Positions 35,121 to 47,887 of a stretch of 64,000 nucleotides of DNA are shown here, in pieces (the stretch's first letter is position 1; every line of letters begins with the position of its first letter). A model generated the notes under the pieces. The model was not told the origin of the DNA. It did no database searches and worked only from the letters and a program-made list of their open reading frames with translations. This stretch comes from Ischnura elegans (Eukaryota; Arthropoda; Insecta; Odonata; Coenagrionidae). The translations under genes and the position numbers were made by a program. The DNA lies in assembly GCF_921293095.1 (NCBI RefSeq), contig NC_060258.1, forward strand, positions 6,028,607-6,092,606. The letters run 5' to 3'.

Positions 35121-35221
35121 TGATTGAATTCCGATATCCAGTTTTGGGACATTTGCCTAGACAGAATTAGTTACAAGCCTTTTCTGTGAAGAGTCATTTT
35201 CAAGCACTTAAGAGCACTCAC

Positions 35222-35294
35222 CCACTGCCTCCGTCATAGACTCCATGGCCATTGTCTGATTCTGAATCAGCTCTCCGTTCTCTGTAGAAGTAGG
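35222..35294 (-). CDS. Linker exon joining the fingers
   Basis: A 73-nt exon between CTTACTTTCAG and GTGAGTGCTC encodes PTSTENGELIQNQTMAMES and a few more residues. It ends with one base of a split codon, which completes with the first two bases of the finger exon. This keeps the long open linker-to-finger frame. The left-arm partner (7953-8000) is 25 nt shorter and in a different end phase. Confidence 0.7.
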
Positions 35295-35639
35295 CTGAAA
35301 GTAAGCATCAAAATATGAATGGATAAGGAATTGGAACTATCCCAGCAGGTGATTAAATACAACTAATTCTTAAACCATATAAACTCACATATCATATTAT
35401 ATTGTCAATGTGAACAAGAAGTAAATAAATAATATTTATTATAAAATATGTATTCTCTATGATTGACAGCAAATGCAAATAAATCTGATTTTCCTTCCTT
35501 TCAAAATGACAAAAATCATAAACAGCAGTGGATACCTAATCCAATTGAGTCTGTGGTCTACACCCATTACATTCCGTCTTGACTTCCAAACCAAAAATTG
35601 TATTTATTTATTTATACATGTATTTATCCTGTGAATTGA

Positions 35640-35930
35640 GCACTCTCAGAAATCGCATTAGCTGGCATGACATACCTTGTCACTCGCAAACACATTGTCT
35701 ACATATCGATACCATTTTATGCTTTTTTAATAAGGACGTATAACAGAGACCTGAAGTTTTTCGAAAATTATCGATACAAATGTCGGCTAAGATGGGGGAC
35801 AAAGGTGACCCCATAGCTACGCTATCTAATTGTTTGTAATGCCTGCCAATGAAGAAAAAACTTTTGATTTTTGCACAACTTCGGGAGTTCCCAAAGTTCA
35901 CTTGTCACTGGATATGGTGTATCTGACTTG
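35640..35930 (-). mobile_element. Penelope-type reverse transcriptase fragment
   Basis: The minus-strand translation has GRHYKQLDSVAMGSPLSPI followed by LADICIDNF, the conserved block before the catalytic YVDD box in Penelope-like polymerases. Only this piece is present. It is not continuous with the fragment at 19.7-21.7 kb. Confidence 0.75.
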
Positions 35931-37382
35931 ATGAGGGTGATTCCCACTAAATACACTAACAGGTTTGCAAGTCCATCGTTACAATAAATGACTATAAAGA
36001 AATAGTCAAGTTTTTATTTCTTCAACTCCCGCAATGAATGATCACCACCAAGTTTCAGCAAGCACTATCAATTTTATTAATATTACACTTCATTTAATTC
36101 AATACCATTATTAGATATGATTTATAGGTAAAAAGATTTTACTTAGTAAAACATAAGTCAAATGCATGCAACAACAAAAAAAAACAATCAACTTGTCTTG
36201 TGATATGAATGCACCTCCAACAACTCACTTAGGCTGAAGTAACTTAAACCACACAAAGGAGTATCATTTTATACTTGAACTGTCATTTTATACTTTAACT
36301 CATGTCTCGGAGGAGAATATATCATGCTTTGAAGCAAAACGTTCTTTACTTTTGTTGCCATATGAAAGTCTCTTGTTTTACACTATTGTGTAATTGCAGA
36401 CATGAATACATCTCCACCATGTTGAGTTAGTTACCCATGAACTTGGGCAAAGGAGATGAGCTTTTACAAGAAGTATTCTTTGAGTATAAGCAGAAGAATA
36501 AGATATATGAAAGTAGATACAGAGCATAAGAAGTTTAATAGTATGCATAGGGCAATGTTGTCAAGTTTTAATCAATTAGGCTACTTAAAAACCTGTGTAG
36601 AAAGTATGTATGTATCAAGTTCAATCATTAACGATACCTGAAATTCAGGATGTCTCCCAAACATCACTATCATCAATAAATTAAACTGAATTATGTAAAT
36701 TTCATTGCAGCAGCATTATTCTCCTCCAAATATCCTTTTATGTGCATAGCATAAGAAGTTAAATAGTTTATTGTAAGGTAGCAAGTTTGAATCGATTGGG
36801 AAACTAAAAAACCAGTGTAGAAAGTATATAACAAGCTCAGTCATTTACACACGGGCAACTTGAGCCCTGTGGGCTAACTTGAGCCCAAATACTGAAAATG
36901 ATGTTCGGTTCTCTGTGAGCTCTCAACTTCGGCAAAGCGATGTAGTTCAGTGCTTTGCTGGTAGGCATAGGCAGTAGGTACACAATAGATCGAATCTAGG
37001 AGGCTTGGAAAGACACCACTGAGAGCAGTATTGGTTAATTAACCCACAGACGAGTTTGTTTTTTATAACACTTAGCAAACTTTCATCTGTAAAACAACCG
37101 GAGTAGCCTATAACTGGATATGATTGTATATCTTTCACATGAAGGCTGTTGCTGAAGGAAATTTAGGCCTTTTCATGACCTGACTCATTTACTGGTACTG
37201 TTTGTTGTTAAGTACAACTTGTACACATTATCAAAAAACAGATCACTTGAGCCCGTGAGCACAGGGTAGGGATATATCTACTCTGAGCCGTGGGCTCAAG
37301 TAATTTATTACCTCTTTTAATGTTCTTTAGTGTATGAGGGGTTTCCACTCAAGTTCCCCGCACAAATTTTGTCACATTTTAA

Positions 37383-37851
37383 ATGTTTAAGGACTGGGCC
37401 ACCAATTACCCACTTATAATTCTTAAGAAACAATATGGGAAGAAGGTGGTCATTGGAGACAATCTTACTTCACAACTCATAATCAACGTAATTCAATTCT
37501 GTGATATACCCTTCATTTTTCTTCCCCCTAATTCATCCCACTTCACTCAACCACTGGATGTGGTGTACTTTTGGCACTCAAATGAAGTGGAAGGGCATTA
37601 TTCACTGTAGGAAATATTTAATTCTCATGAAATGATCGGTTCTTCCAAAGAATGAGTCCTAAATGCTGTTGCGAGCTGTTTTAGAAGAAATAGGAAAGCA
37701 ACCTTTAGGCAGGCTGAAAGAAAGTTGGAGTAGTGCTTACAGAAGACAATCAGATTACAAGCCATTTGCCAAATCAAGAAAATTCAAAGCCAATGCAGAT
37801 TTGTCTATGATTAGGAATACATTTCTTCAAGGACTGCAAGATAAGAGATGA
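37383..37851 (+). pseudogene. pogo/Tigger-type DDE transposase remnant
   Basis: GKKVVIGDNLTSQL followed by LPPNSSHFTQPLDVVYF is the second-aspartate region of the pogo group of Tc1/mariner transposases. A second open piece (37663-37851), in the same strand and order, holds an AVLEEIGKQPLGRLKESW segment typical of the C-terminal part. Stops separate the two and the N-terminal DNA-binding part is absent, so the copy is dead. It lies in an intron of the minus-strand gene. Confidence 0.75.
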
Positions 37852-39487
37852 GAGATTGTGACACTACCCACTACGTGGAAGAAATACTCATACGTCACCT
37901 AGCTAGAGTATAATAGATAAGGTTAACTGCATGGAGCCCATAATCTATGTTTGGAGTTGGACCAAAACCAATGATATCTTGCCATACAAAGGGTCCAGCA
38001 GGTTAGGATTGTGAAAAGTGCCCCCAGATATTTTGAAAAATTGCAGGCTCGGATTCTCACAATTTCTGGCTTGCTGGCATGCACAAAATAATGAGAGCTT
38101 ACTATGTACATAGATTATAAATTTCACAAAAAATTAATCCATTAAAAAATAAATGAAGAAAAATACACAGAAATACATGAAATTATTGCCCAAATACCTT
38201 TGCTTTAAGCACACTACTGGCAAGTGAAATGAAACCCAAATCAATCAAATTTACCCAAAACAAATGACATCTAAAAATAATAAAAAAATGAAACAAGAAT
38301 CTTCACTTATAGTGAATCTCTGGAATGAGTACAAAAACGAATGAAGTGACTACACCAACATTAATCCAAAAACTATCCAATAGTACATTCTGTCTGAAAC
38401 ACCAAAGTATACACTCAGTCACGGGGAAAACAGGAGGGCCATCAGAATAAAAACTACAAGGGAAAAAATTTTCCAGGGCAACAAGACTTCTTCACAATTA
38501 GTTCTTCTATTCTTGATTGGAGGATATAGGGGAATTCTTTGTTAAACTTTTTACCTTGGGAGGTGGATGTAATATGGGATAACAGTTTTACTTATTGACT
38601 CTCGGTCATGGATGGGTATGACCTCCTTGGCTGGCTCCTGTCCGAGTTGCTGCATCTTCATTCACCATGGGCTGAGAGAATATTAAATTATGGGCATGGT
38701 GGGTTGACTTTATTCCTCTTGGTGCAGGAAATCTACCCTTCTGTTCTTCCATTTCCTCTTCTTCACCACTATTCACTTCTCGGTCTAACCTCCACAATTC
38801 TCTTCCCTCCCTACTTCACCTCCATGTGACAGACAAGATGCCTTCAGCTCTCCAGCATAGCATTCGGCCACAATACGAATCCCGTGTAAATGTGTCTTCT
38901 CCTACTGATATTTGTCTGGGCTTTACAACCTAGAGAGGGTTAGTATTCTGGGATTGTGGCAGGTGGAAGAAACCCTGGAAGAAGCGGGTCTTCTTAAAAT
39001 CCTCACCATGGGCAGGGGGTGTTGCTGAAACATGTTCTCATATCGTAGAGGGAGAAGGTGCAGATTCTGTCATTCTCCATTTGCTGCTCACAGGTGTTGT
39101 TTCGAGGGAGGGGATTGGAAAAAGTGTGGACCTTTTCACTGGCCACGCACACAACATGGAAATAACCACAAAATCAGGAAAGCGGGGAATCGTTGGGGAA
39201 GGGAGAAACGCTTTACACTCCATTCAGGCTTCAATGCACACACACGCATACTCACACATGATATTGCATAAGTTCTCCTTCCTTAGAGCGCACCATTTTT
39301 AAATTATCCATGAAACATGGCAAGAGGCATTGGTTAAAATATGTTCGGCCATTTTTGAAAATAATGATTTTCAATTGTTTCAATACCTGGACTCAAGAAG
39401 CCCATATTTACATTATTTGAAATTCAGGATTTATCCCAAACATCACTTTCAATCATTAATTTAATTGAATTTGAATTTCGTGCATAC

Positions 39488-39541
39488 CTCAGTGGTATCA
39501 GTCTCCAGGGGAGATTCTTTCTTGGCCAAAGCTAGAAATAG
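39488..39541 (-). CDS. Short linker exon (ALAKKESPLETDTTE)
   Basis: The in-phase reading is 54 nt (18 codons) ending at the donor GAG|GTATGC. Its left-arm partner (6580-6711) is 44 codons, and the first 26 have no counterpart here. The proposed acceptor, TTTACTCAAAG, is weak. The closer TATTTCTAG would give 44 nt and break the phase. This is the least certain exon of the gene. Confidence 0.45.
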
Positions 39542-41153
39542 CTTTGAGTAAACCAAAAAATAACGATTCCTATTTATAACATAGATACATATCTACAAAG
39601 CACCCTATAATATTCACTTTTGCAATATTCACATGTTAAAAGCTTTTGTATGACATTTATATGCACTAATTTGTACAATAATCTATCATAGTGCTCGAAA
39701 AAAACACTCATCTTATCAAGAAAATGTAGGATTAATATCAAGTAAAAAATCGCGTCTAATTTGTGAATAAATATTTTTGATCTAATGCATGAATGTATGA
39801 CTGAGACTTAGGTGTAACTTGAATTGCTTCAAGATTTTGTTGCCATTATGAGTCTTTACTTTAATTTATCTTCTACACATGCAAAAAGTGTTTGTACTCT
39901 GTGGATTATATCCGCTAGATGTGCTACTTATGAAAATTCTTATTAGTCTTTGCAAATATAGATAAACATTCAATTTTCAGTGCACCATATCGTTAGCTCA
40001 CCCTACTGCAATGCCTGCACTTATTACCAACCTTGAATTCCCAATTGAATTCTGTAGTGAGCAAGGCAATAAATAGCTAAGGAGTATAAAGGAGGAATTT
40101 ATAGCATGCGAACAATAACTGCAAGTTTTCCTCATTCCACTGCCTATCTAACCTTAAGTGCAGTGGATATAATACCCTTATTTTGGTACAAGAAGTAAGG
40201 CAAAAATGATCGTAAACATGCTATTCTGATAGCATTTTGATTTTTGGTGCTTTTTTTAGGGGAACATAATGGATAGTAACTGTATTAAATGTTTATAATT
40301 TTTAAGCACACAAACATTAGTTTTTAAGAGAACAATCTCGATAATTTTAAGGTTTACCAATGCATGTGACTCAACAGTGTATGCAACCACCTCACATTCA
40401 CTGATCTCCCTAAAAAGTGATGTATCTTTGAAAAAAATCTCAGTTGTTCTTATTGGGTGTAAAACTTGATAATGGAGTGTCCTGGGAGTAACATCTGCAG
40501 AAGCTCGGCAGAAAAAATGAAGTCTACTGCCTTTTTGATTCTATCAGAAAAACTGTAGGTACATATAAAACCATTATTGTCAACTTATTATGGTGAATTC
40601 TACTTGCATGCGATGTTCAGTATCCTCTTCTGGGGCCCCAGACCCAATTATAAAATAATTTTCAAAATTCAAAAGAGGATACCGCAACTCTTAGGTAAAA
40701 TGCCTTCTTACACACCATGTCACCCTCTACTTCAAAAATTGAGTACATTACCCCACCCCTATGTGTTTATGTATGCAGCACTTGTTTGTGCAAAAAGTTA
40801 TATATTTATAATTATGCAACAAATGACAATTAACATTTTTAATTAAATAGGAATGCTTCAAGCCTCCACCAAACATTTAAAAGAACAAAAACTTGACTTT
40901 TGCCCCTAAGTACATGGGCCTGTTGTTACTTAATAAGTTTCCACAGGAAGTCAGGTGAGTAAAGACTATGTCCCTCTTCAATTGCAAGATTGATTAGTTA
41001 TTTTGAAACACTTTTTTATTCTATGGACGAATTTCTTCATATAAACTTTTTTTTCTTTCTTAATTTGTAGTTTTTGTATCTTACTCTCTCATTGAAAAGT
41101 CCTATATTTGTACAAACAAATCACTAGACCAATGAAAATATTGTTATTATTAC

Positions 41154-41279
41154 CTGATCAGAGGCTTGGAGCACCAGTTCGTTTGTGGTGCCATCAGTGA
41201 TATTATTGTGTGCATCTCGTCCTTCATCATCACTGCTCTGATCTGCTTTTACAGAAGGGGACCCTGTTTTTATGCCACT
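41154..41279 (-). CDS. Linker exon with SDDEG motif, copy 2
   Basis: A 126-nt phase-0 exon between CTTTCTTTCAG and GTAATAATA. It encodes 42 residues with SSDDEGRDAHNNITDG and ends QASDQ. It is a tandem duplicate of the exon at 44781-44909, with the same boundaries, the same SDDEG...DG spacing and a similar ending. Confidence 0.7.
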
Positions 41280-42175
41280 CTGAAAGAAAGACAATAAACA
41301 CTTAATTGTAGTGTTTGAACCAATTGGTACCAGAAATGAAAAGATCACAACAAAAACATGAATTACAGGTGCATGCATAAATCAATAATTCCCTAAAAAG
41401 CTATTCTGACCTCAAAGAAGAAGGAAGGAAAAATTTATTGACTAACAAAATATGGCCCATTAAGTTACCTTACCATTTCAATTAGCCATAGGAAAACCTT
41501 CCTTAGAAGGAAGAACAAATTTATCAGCAATATTTTGAGACATGATGGTCTCATGACATCCTTCATTGACAACCAAGAATCTTCGCCTACATGAGCAGAA
41601 AGAGCACAGAAATGTTGATTTCATCTGTTAAAGAAAGCTCCATCTTCCATCTAAACCCTCGTCAAACATGAAATTTAGGCAGTCTAATAAATACTGAAGT
41701 TACTCATGAAATCACATGCTGAGATGTTTTATAAAGAGACAGAGAAGCTCCATTTTCAGTCAACAAATAAAATTATAAGTTAACTCAGTTACCATTTACC
41801 AAGTGTAAAAAGATGTAAGGAAACATGGGAAAACCTAAGGACCTTTTTGGAAAAAAACCACTGCAGGAAAACGCCCACACAAGAAGGGGGGTGAAAAAAA
41901 CTGAAAACCTACTAATAAAGAGCTAATATAAACCTAGGTATCAATAAATGCAAGAAACTACAACGAAATATCACAGCATACCTGGAACGAAAAAGGAAAT
42001 TAGATGAAGCCAGAGGAGATAAGAGTTGAATCTTTCCTACTGTTTCCATGATGTTACCTGTCTCATTGCTGTTCTCAAAGAAGTTTTACGTGTAGCTCCT
42101 TTTTGAAGCACCCAGTGAAGATGATTTACGTAGCCGTTAGTCAATGTTAAATCTGATGCTTTCCGAGAGAATATA

Positions 42176-42360
42176 TTCGAAAAATGCAATTCGGGCTTCC
42201 AGCTGGGTGGTCTCCCTCCATTCTGCCGACGTTTCGAAAAATGAGTCGGGTTCCATCATCATCCTGTTAGCCCTGAGGTTGGAACCCGACCCGTGTTCCA
42301 AAACGTCAGCAGGTTGGAGGGAGTCCACTCGGTTGAAAGCCCAAATAGTCTTTTTCGGGT
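42176..42360. repeat. Fold-back with hairpin and GAAAC/AAAAC arms
   Basis: Inverted arms of about 80 bp contain CCGACGTTTCG or CTGACGTTTTGG and a GGAAC/GTTCC hairpin. Read outward, one arm gives a short stem followed by CGAAACGTC. This resembles the terminal repeats of the Penelope fragment at 19.7/21.6 kb. It is absent from the left arm. Confidence 0.7.
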
Positions 42361-43139
42361 AGTCAATGCTGTTCCATTTGCGACATGCAGTAACAATGAA
42401 TGATTTATTGAATCTGACTGTCCGGTGGTAAGGTATCTAACGATTTGATTGTTGGATCCTTCTCCCTCATAGAATGGTCCTCCAAGATGGTTAGAACATT
42501 ATTATCGCAAGCTTGGTTTCGCTAATAGTAGGACCTGCTCAGAAAATCAGCTCCCAGAAAAAAATTTATCTCTCCCAGCAACCAACCTGATTTGCCAACA
42601 TCCAATACTCTTTTCAGAGATGGTAAAGGACAAATCCTGAGTGCCCCTTATAATTTCCTCTATACAGTTCTCACCACATCCAAATCTGCTATAGTAAGAG
42701 TGTGCCTTATATAAATTATTTTTTGGGAACAAGTTCTGTTTGGCAAATATGGCTAGAAATTGCATCATCACCTGATTTATGCAACCAACTGCAACCAGCA
42801 CAACCCAATTTTTTATTCACCACCAATGACTTTGCTCATTTTGAACTTTTTCACCAGGGAAACATGATTCAAATCATTGGGGGTATTCTGTCACACTGTA
42901 TTCGGTGATCAAATGTTCATAACATCACCATCACTTGTAAAATTTTGAAATCCCAGATGGGTGTTGGGGTTCGCCCACGAGTAAAATACGCTGATGATTC
43001 GGATGGAAATGACGGTTAGCCACCTTACAATGCAGAAATAACAGTTTATTATAGCATTAAAAAAGAATTGTTGAACAATGAGAGGACCAAGTTATAACAA
43101 CAAGTGTGCGAGTACAGAATGCTACATTAGGTAGAATGA

Positions 43140-43560
43140 ATTTCACTTATTTCCCTTCCATATGGATCAAGTTTCTCAATGGAGTGAAGCGTGGGCGTTG
43201 ACAACAGCAGAAAAGTCAACTGTGGAAGCATTGGAAATGTGGTGCTACCAATAAATGATGAAGATAAAATGGATCGAATGTGAATGTAACGAGGAAGTGC
43301 TACGAAGAGTGGGAGAAAAGAGGTCTTCTAAAAACCATTAGCAGAAGATGGAACTACTTAGTTGGCAACATTATGAGACGCAATGGCCTGATGACATCAA
43401 CAGTAGAAGGACTGGTGGAAGGGAAGAAGGGTAAGGAATGGCCTTGAATGAATTTCATAGGGCAGGTCATTAAGGATGTATAGTAGAAGGAATATGTCAC
43501 CTAAAAATGTCTAGCAGATAAGAGATCTGCATCAAACCAATGTTAGGATTGTTGACTAGT
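43140..43560 (+). mobile_element. LINE 3' coding tail, degenerate
   Basis: Translation gives EAWALTTAEKSTVEALEMWCY, then NEEVLRRVGEKRS, then NIMRRNGLMTSTVEGLVEGK and an FIGQVIKDV segment, the usual end of a non-LTR ORF2, with stops. It pairs with 5080-5600 in the left arm. Confidence 0.7.
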
Positions 43561-44319
43561 GATGATGATTCTTCCTATTGCTTTGTGGTGATCAAAAGTG
43601 AGCAAGGTACACATATCTGTGCTCACTAACGTGGGAAGTGCCCTGACGTCAGAGCCCTCACTGGTTCAGTGAGCAATGATGAGCAATCACCGTGGCTGTA
43701 TGCCCCCAATCTGTTCAGTACCATGAAAGATTTTTTTCAAGAACAACACATAGGGTTCCCACTCTAACTAAATTATAAAATTAACAGTATTTTTGGCATC
43801 CACGATCTAAATATTGTCGAATTCATGGTGTGACTATAAGCCATTTTAGGCAGAAATATTGATCAAGTAACAATCACAAGCCTCAAATTTACTAAAAATT
43901 TAACTAACACAACAGATACTGCAGATGCAAATGTCTCATAAAATTACCTATCATTAGCTAAATTCAATGCTGTCTTAAAGTTGTGAGTTGGAAAATGGAG
44001 GGAGCAGGGAAGTTAAGAAGTGTCTGGAATTTCACCAGGGTCTCCCAGATTTGGTGCAGGATTATGGCCAATGTGTCGTCATGGCACATGGACCAATACT
44101 TGTGCTTCGAATGTACGTGTGCAGATAAATGCATTACTGACCTTGAAATATAATCAACATATCAATTTTTCTTTTGATCTGTCAATCCTAGTTGTACAAT
44201 GAAGTGTGAGAGATTTTTTCATGTTTTATGACAAAATTCACAGCTTATTCACGGTTTTCAAGGTTGTGTGGGAGCCCTGGACATATCTCTATTTTAGTTA
44301 GAAATAAAAACTTTTAGGA

Positions 44320-44700
44320 ATATGATTCCCCTAATCTCCCATGAAAAAGTAATCAGAATCAGAGTGGAAATGTTAGAAAGGCTTCAAAATTTACAGCTGC
44401 AGAAAAGTTCAGAGTGGAAGCTTTGGAATGTGTTGCTCGTTGACCATAAAGAAATTGGTAAAGTAGCAAGGAAGTATGTAGCAGAATGGGAGAAAAGAAG
44501 TCTTCTGACAACCTTAACTTTATCGCCCACATAATGAGATATGATGTCCTCAAAGACAATTGACATACAAAGAAAAGGAGAGGTGGACAGGAAGAAGGGA
44601 AAGGAATGGCTCTGCATGTTTTTCACAGGCCAGGTTATCAAGGATATAAAAAAAGAAGACCATATGCATGAAAAGATAAGCAGATGTTAGACCGGAATTG
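44320..44700 (+). mobile_element. Second LINE tail, degenerate
   Basis: Shares EKFRVEALE-like, WEKRSLLTT-like and FTGQVIKD segments with the tail at 43140-43560, in the same orientation. The left arm has matching flank (about 4290-4400) but not this piece, so it was gained here or lost there. Confidence 0.6.
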
Positions 44701-44780
44701 AGGGCTGTATGAAACCAATTTTAGTTTTGTTAAATTATGATGTTGATGCAGTACAAAATAAAGTTCATTAATAGTATTAC

Positions 44781-44909
44781 CTGATCAAAAGAGTCTTGAT
44801 GTATCAGTTTGCTTGAGACACCATCAGTGCAATCATTGAGTATATGTCCTTCATCATCGCTAGTCAAATCTTCTTTAACATAAGAGCACTTGTATCTTAC
44901 CGGATCACT
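44781..44909 (-). CDS. Linker exon with SDDEG motif, copy 1
   Basis: A 129-nt phase-0 exon after the acceptor CTTTCCAATAG, donor GTAATAC. It encodes 43 residues with LTSDDEGHILNDCTDG and ends DSFDQ. With its duplicate at 41154-41279 it forms a two-copy exon cassette, the same behaviour as the TTEIYIPV cassette upstream. Confidence 0.7.
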
Positions 44910-45992
44910 CTATTGGAAAGAGGGACAACGATGGATACCCATTTTAATCAATTGGTATACAAATAAAAAGTGATCATGAACAAAGCTGGAATTACATGGT
45001 CTCTGCAGAAAATAAATTATTCCTGATGAATGATTTTGGCTTCTTTGTAGAAAACAGATTAACTTAATGAACCGTTGTGATTCCACCAATAAAGGCCTTA
45101 AACCTTGCCATATAATCTAATAATAGACATAGTACGAAGGAGAAACAACTTTATTGGGAAAATCTGGGAAATTAATAGCTTTTTAAGTTGTGAACCTCCC
45201 CGATCATTAAAATTAATTTCCAAAAGGGAACAAGGCCAAGAGCACTGACTTCTGAAAAAATAGATAAAAATCTAAGAATAAGCAAAATCTTGATCTTTCA
45301 TTAAAAGTGGAAGGGTTTCAAGACTATGAACAACAGCAGCAGAAAATTCAGTCAGAGTATATAAAAATCAGTCCACATCTCTAAAAATTTATATCTTTTG
45401 GCAATCAACTTGCATTGCAAACGTCAAACACCCCATTCAAAAATGGCAAAGAAGGTTGAATCCCTAGCCTACACTATAAATTCCTCTTCACTTTCATCAC
45501 AAAATCCAAATCTGCAACATTTTGATTCCTATGAACATCAATCCCTCATAAGGAATGCAAGTTATGTAGTTGAATTTGGCTAGCAGCTACATCATGATGT
45601 CACGGTCAATCTGTTTCACTGTACCTAAGTCAAAAGTACTCAGTTTAACTCTCAATTCCTAACATCCCCCCTTCCACTCCATGGTAAACGGAAGTGAAAC
45701 TGTGTTTGTGTGATCACATAACAAATGACTGCTCAGTGTCGAGATGACAGAGAGCTTACTTGCACAGAGAGCAAAGTCGAGTGGTCAGTTTGGCAAAATA
45801 CACCAAATCAGTTCATTACATTTTATTTTAATGATTCAAAGATGAAACTTCTTCTGTAGTGGTTCATGACTGTTGTTGGCAAAGGCGAGGAAAATGGTGT
45901 AGGTTCCTGCTTAGGGGTGTTGGGAATAATCTATAAAGGAATGGCAATGTGCCATAGGTAAATTAAATTACATTTGGCAAAAGTACACTCAC

Positions 45993-46106
45993 CAGGTCAT
46001 CAGTGGCCAATGGGTCAGAGGCATCACTTCCAGCTGGATCGGTCGTGTACAGCATGGGATTATTCTCCTCGCTGAGGTGATCTTCGTTCTCATCTTTTAT
46101 ATGAAA
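45993..46106 (-). CDS. Linker exon (FHIKDENED...DPLATDDL)
   Basis: A 114-nt phase-0 exon between CCTTTTCTAG and GTGAGTG. It encodes 38 acidic residues. It is the counterpart of the left-arm exon 3492-3611, and both lie directly downstream of a TTEIYIPV cassette. Confidence 0.75.
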
Positions 46107-46794
46107 CTAGAAAAGGATAATGGGCATCACTCAATAAAAGCAAAATATTAATAACCTCATTTGATAATGAAAACTCCTCTTTTAATTGGCACCACTCCAG
46201 ATGGGCAAAATACTCGTGAGATTCTTGCAGCTCACAGATCAAAGTCTAGAATATAAATGTCCAAATAGGGAGAGGGAGCTAGATGACCAAGAGCACATTG
46301 AATGAGAGTTATGGTGACTTACAGTAGGGGCATAACAGTGGGAACGATAGGTCGAGGTTCCAGTGCACATTGAATTTTTCATCTTTTCTTTACCCAGGCT
46401 TATAAAGAGGTGTCAAAAAAATTTATGCTAATTCCGTAGTAGAATTAAAGGAGGAAGATAACTGGAACAAATACGAGGGCAATCATGAGACAGTATAGTT
46501 TTAGCCACTACCAATGGCTACTCCGCAGGATAAGAGGCACTTTTTTCAACAGATTAGAAGTGATGTACAACTAATATTGACTTGCATGAATAAGGATTTG
46601 TGTGGTATGGCTTTTTGCCTCATAGATTACAACTGGACCAGTCCAACAACTGAAGGTTGCATAATGGTGAGCGACTTCCCATAAAAATACTTATATTCAC
46701 GACAGACAAGCCCTCTTTCTTCAAGCAACCAAGAACTTTCTACAACTGAAGGTGGTTCACTTAAGGTTTCACTGAGTATAAGAATAAAACTTAC

Positions 46795-46962
46795 CAACTT
46801 GTCATCCCTGGGTAGAAGGCAATCTGGCACAGGGATGTATATTTCAGTGGTTTGGGCTGAGCATGTGGGCTGTGAATTGTTTTCAATCTCGTCTTGAATG
46901 CAGTCCGTAGTCTCCACACAAGGCCCCAAATTGTCATCAACTGCCCCTCCTCCTTCAAAACT
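46795..46962 (-). CDS. TTEIYIPV linker exon, cassette D
   Basis: A 168-nt phase-0 exon (56 codons) after CTCTGCAG, donor GTAAGTTT. It begins SFEGGGAVDDNLGP, contains CIQDEIENNSQ and ends with AQTTEIYIPVPDC and LLPRDDKL. It is nearly the twin of cassette C at 47720. A run of such exons would give the linker two or three tandem copies of an acidic module. Confidence 0.75.
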
Positions 46963-47719
46963 CTGCAGACAAAGCCACAGTGATAAACAAATTATCTCCT
47001 CAAAAACACTAGAAGAGAATAATGGGCATCAATCAATAAAGGCAAAACAATAATTCCCTCAATCGATAATGAAAACTCCTGTGTTATGTGAGACCATTGC
47101 AGCTGGCCAAAATACTCGTGAGATTCTTGCGACTCACATATCAAACTCCAGCATTTAAACGCTCAACTAGGGAGGGGAGATCTACGCCACCAACATCACA
47201 TGCTTAGAATGAGAGTATTGGCCACTTACAGCAAGGGCACAACGGTGGGAACGACATATCGAGGTTCCACAGTACATTGAATTGTCTGCATCATTTCTTC
47301 ACCTAGGCTTATAAAAAGGATCCACAATATTTTATGCTGGTTCCTCCGTTGAAGCAATGGAGGGCGATGGCTTGAACAAATAGAGGGCAATCATGTGGCA
47401 GCCTTGTTATAGCCACCACTAATGGCTTGAACAGAGATTTGACAAGGGTATCCAAAATTATACTCTACGGGATAGGAGACATTTCTGTCAACAGATTATC
47501 AATGCTGTACAACTGCTATTGACCTGCATGAAAAAACATTTGTGAGGTTCCACTTCCTGCCTCATGTGTCACTACTAGAAAGAACTACATCTGAAGGTTT
47601 CATTATGCCAGTGACTTCCCACCAAAATTCTTAAATTTATAACAGACACACCCTCGAGAAATTTGTAAAACTGAAGGTGATTAGACTCAGTTTTCACTAT
47701 GAATGAGAATATAACTTAC

Positions 47720-47887
47720 CAAATTATCATCCCTGGGCAATAAGCAGTCTTGCACAGGAATGTATACTTCAGTCATTTGGGCTGAGGATGCAAACTCTGA
47801 AGTGTTTTCAATGATATCTTGAATGCAGTCCTTAGTCTCCACACAAGGCTCTGACTCCTCATCATCTGCCCCTCCTCCTTCAAAACT
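47720..47887 (-). CDS. TTEIYIPV linker exon, cassette C
   Basis: 168 nt, phase 0, acceptor CTTTTTCTGCAG, donor GTAAGTTATA. It begins SFEGGGADDEESEPC and ends AQMTEVYIPVQDC plus LLPRDDNL. It differs from cassette D mostly by single residues, and the motif is conservatively changed (TEVYIPV). Confidence 0.75.

Larger units (their letters stand above)
35295..39487 (-). other. Intron enlarged by transposons
   Basis: About 3 kb here replaces 150 bp in the left arm. The extra DNA includes a Penelope reverse-transcriptase fragment (35640-35930) and a pogo-like transposase remnant (37383-37851). 38290-39240 again matches the left arm. Confidence 0.6.
41280..44780 (-). other. Intron with LINE pieces and a fold-back
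   Basis: Holds a fold-back (42176-42360) and LINE tails (43140-43560, 44320-44700). 42640-42740 and 43600-43700 match the left arm around 5860-5960 and 5020-5100. Confidence 0.5.
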
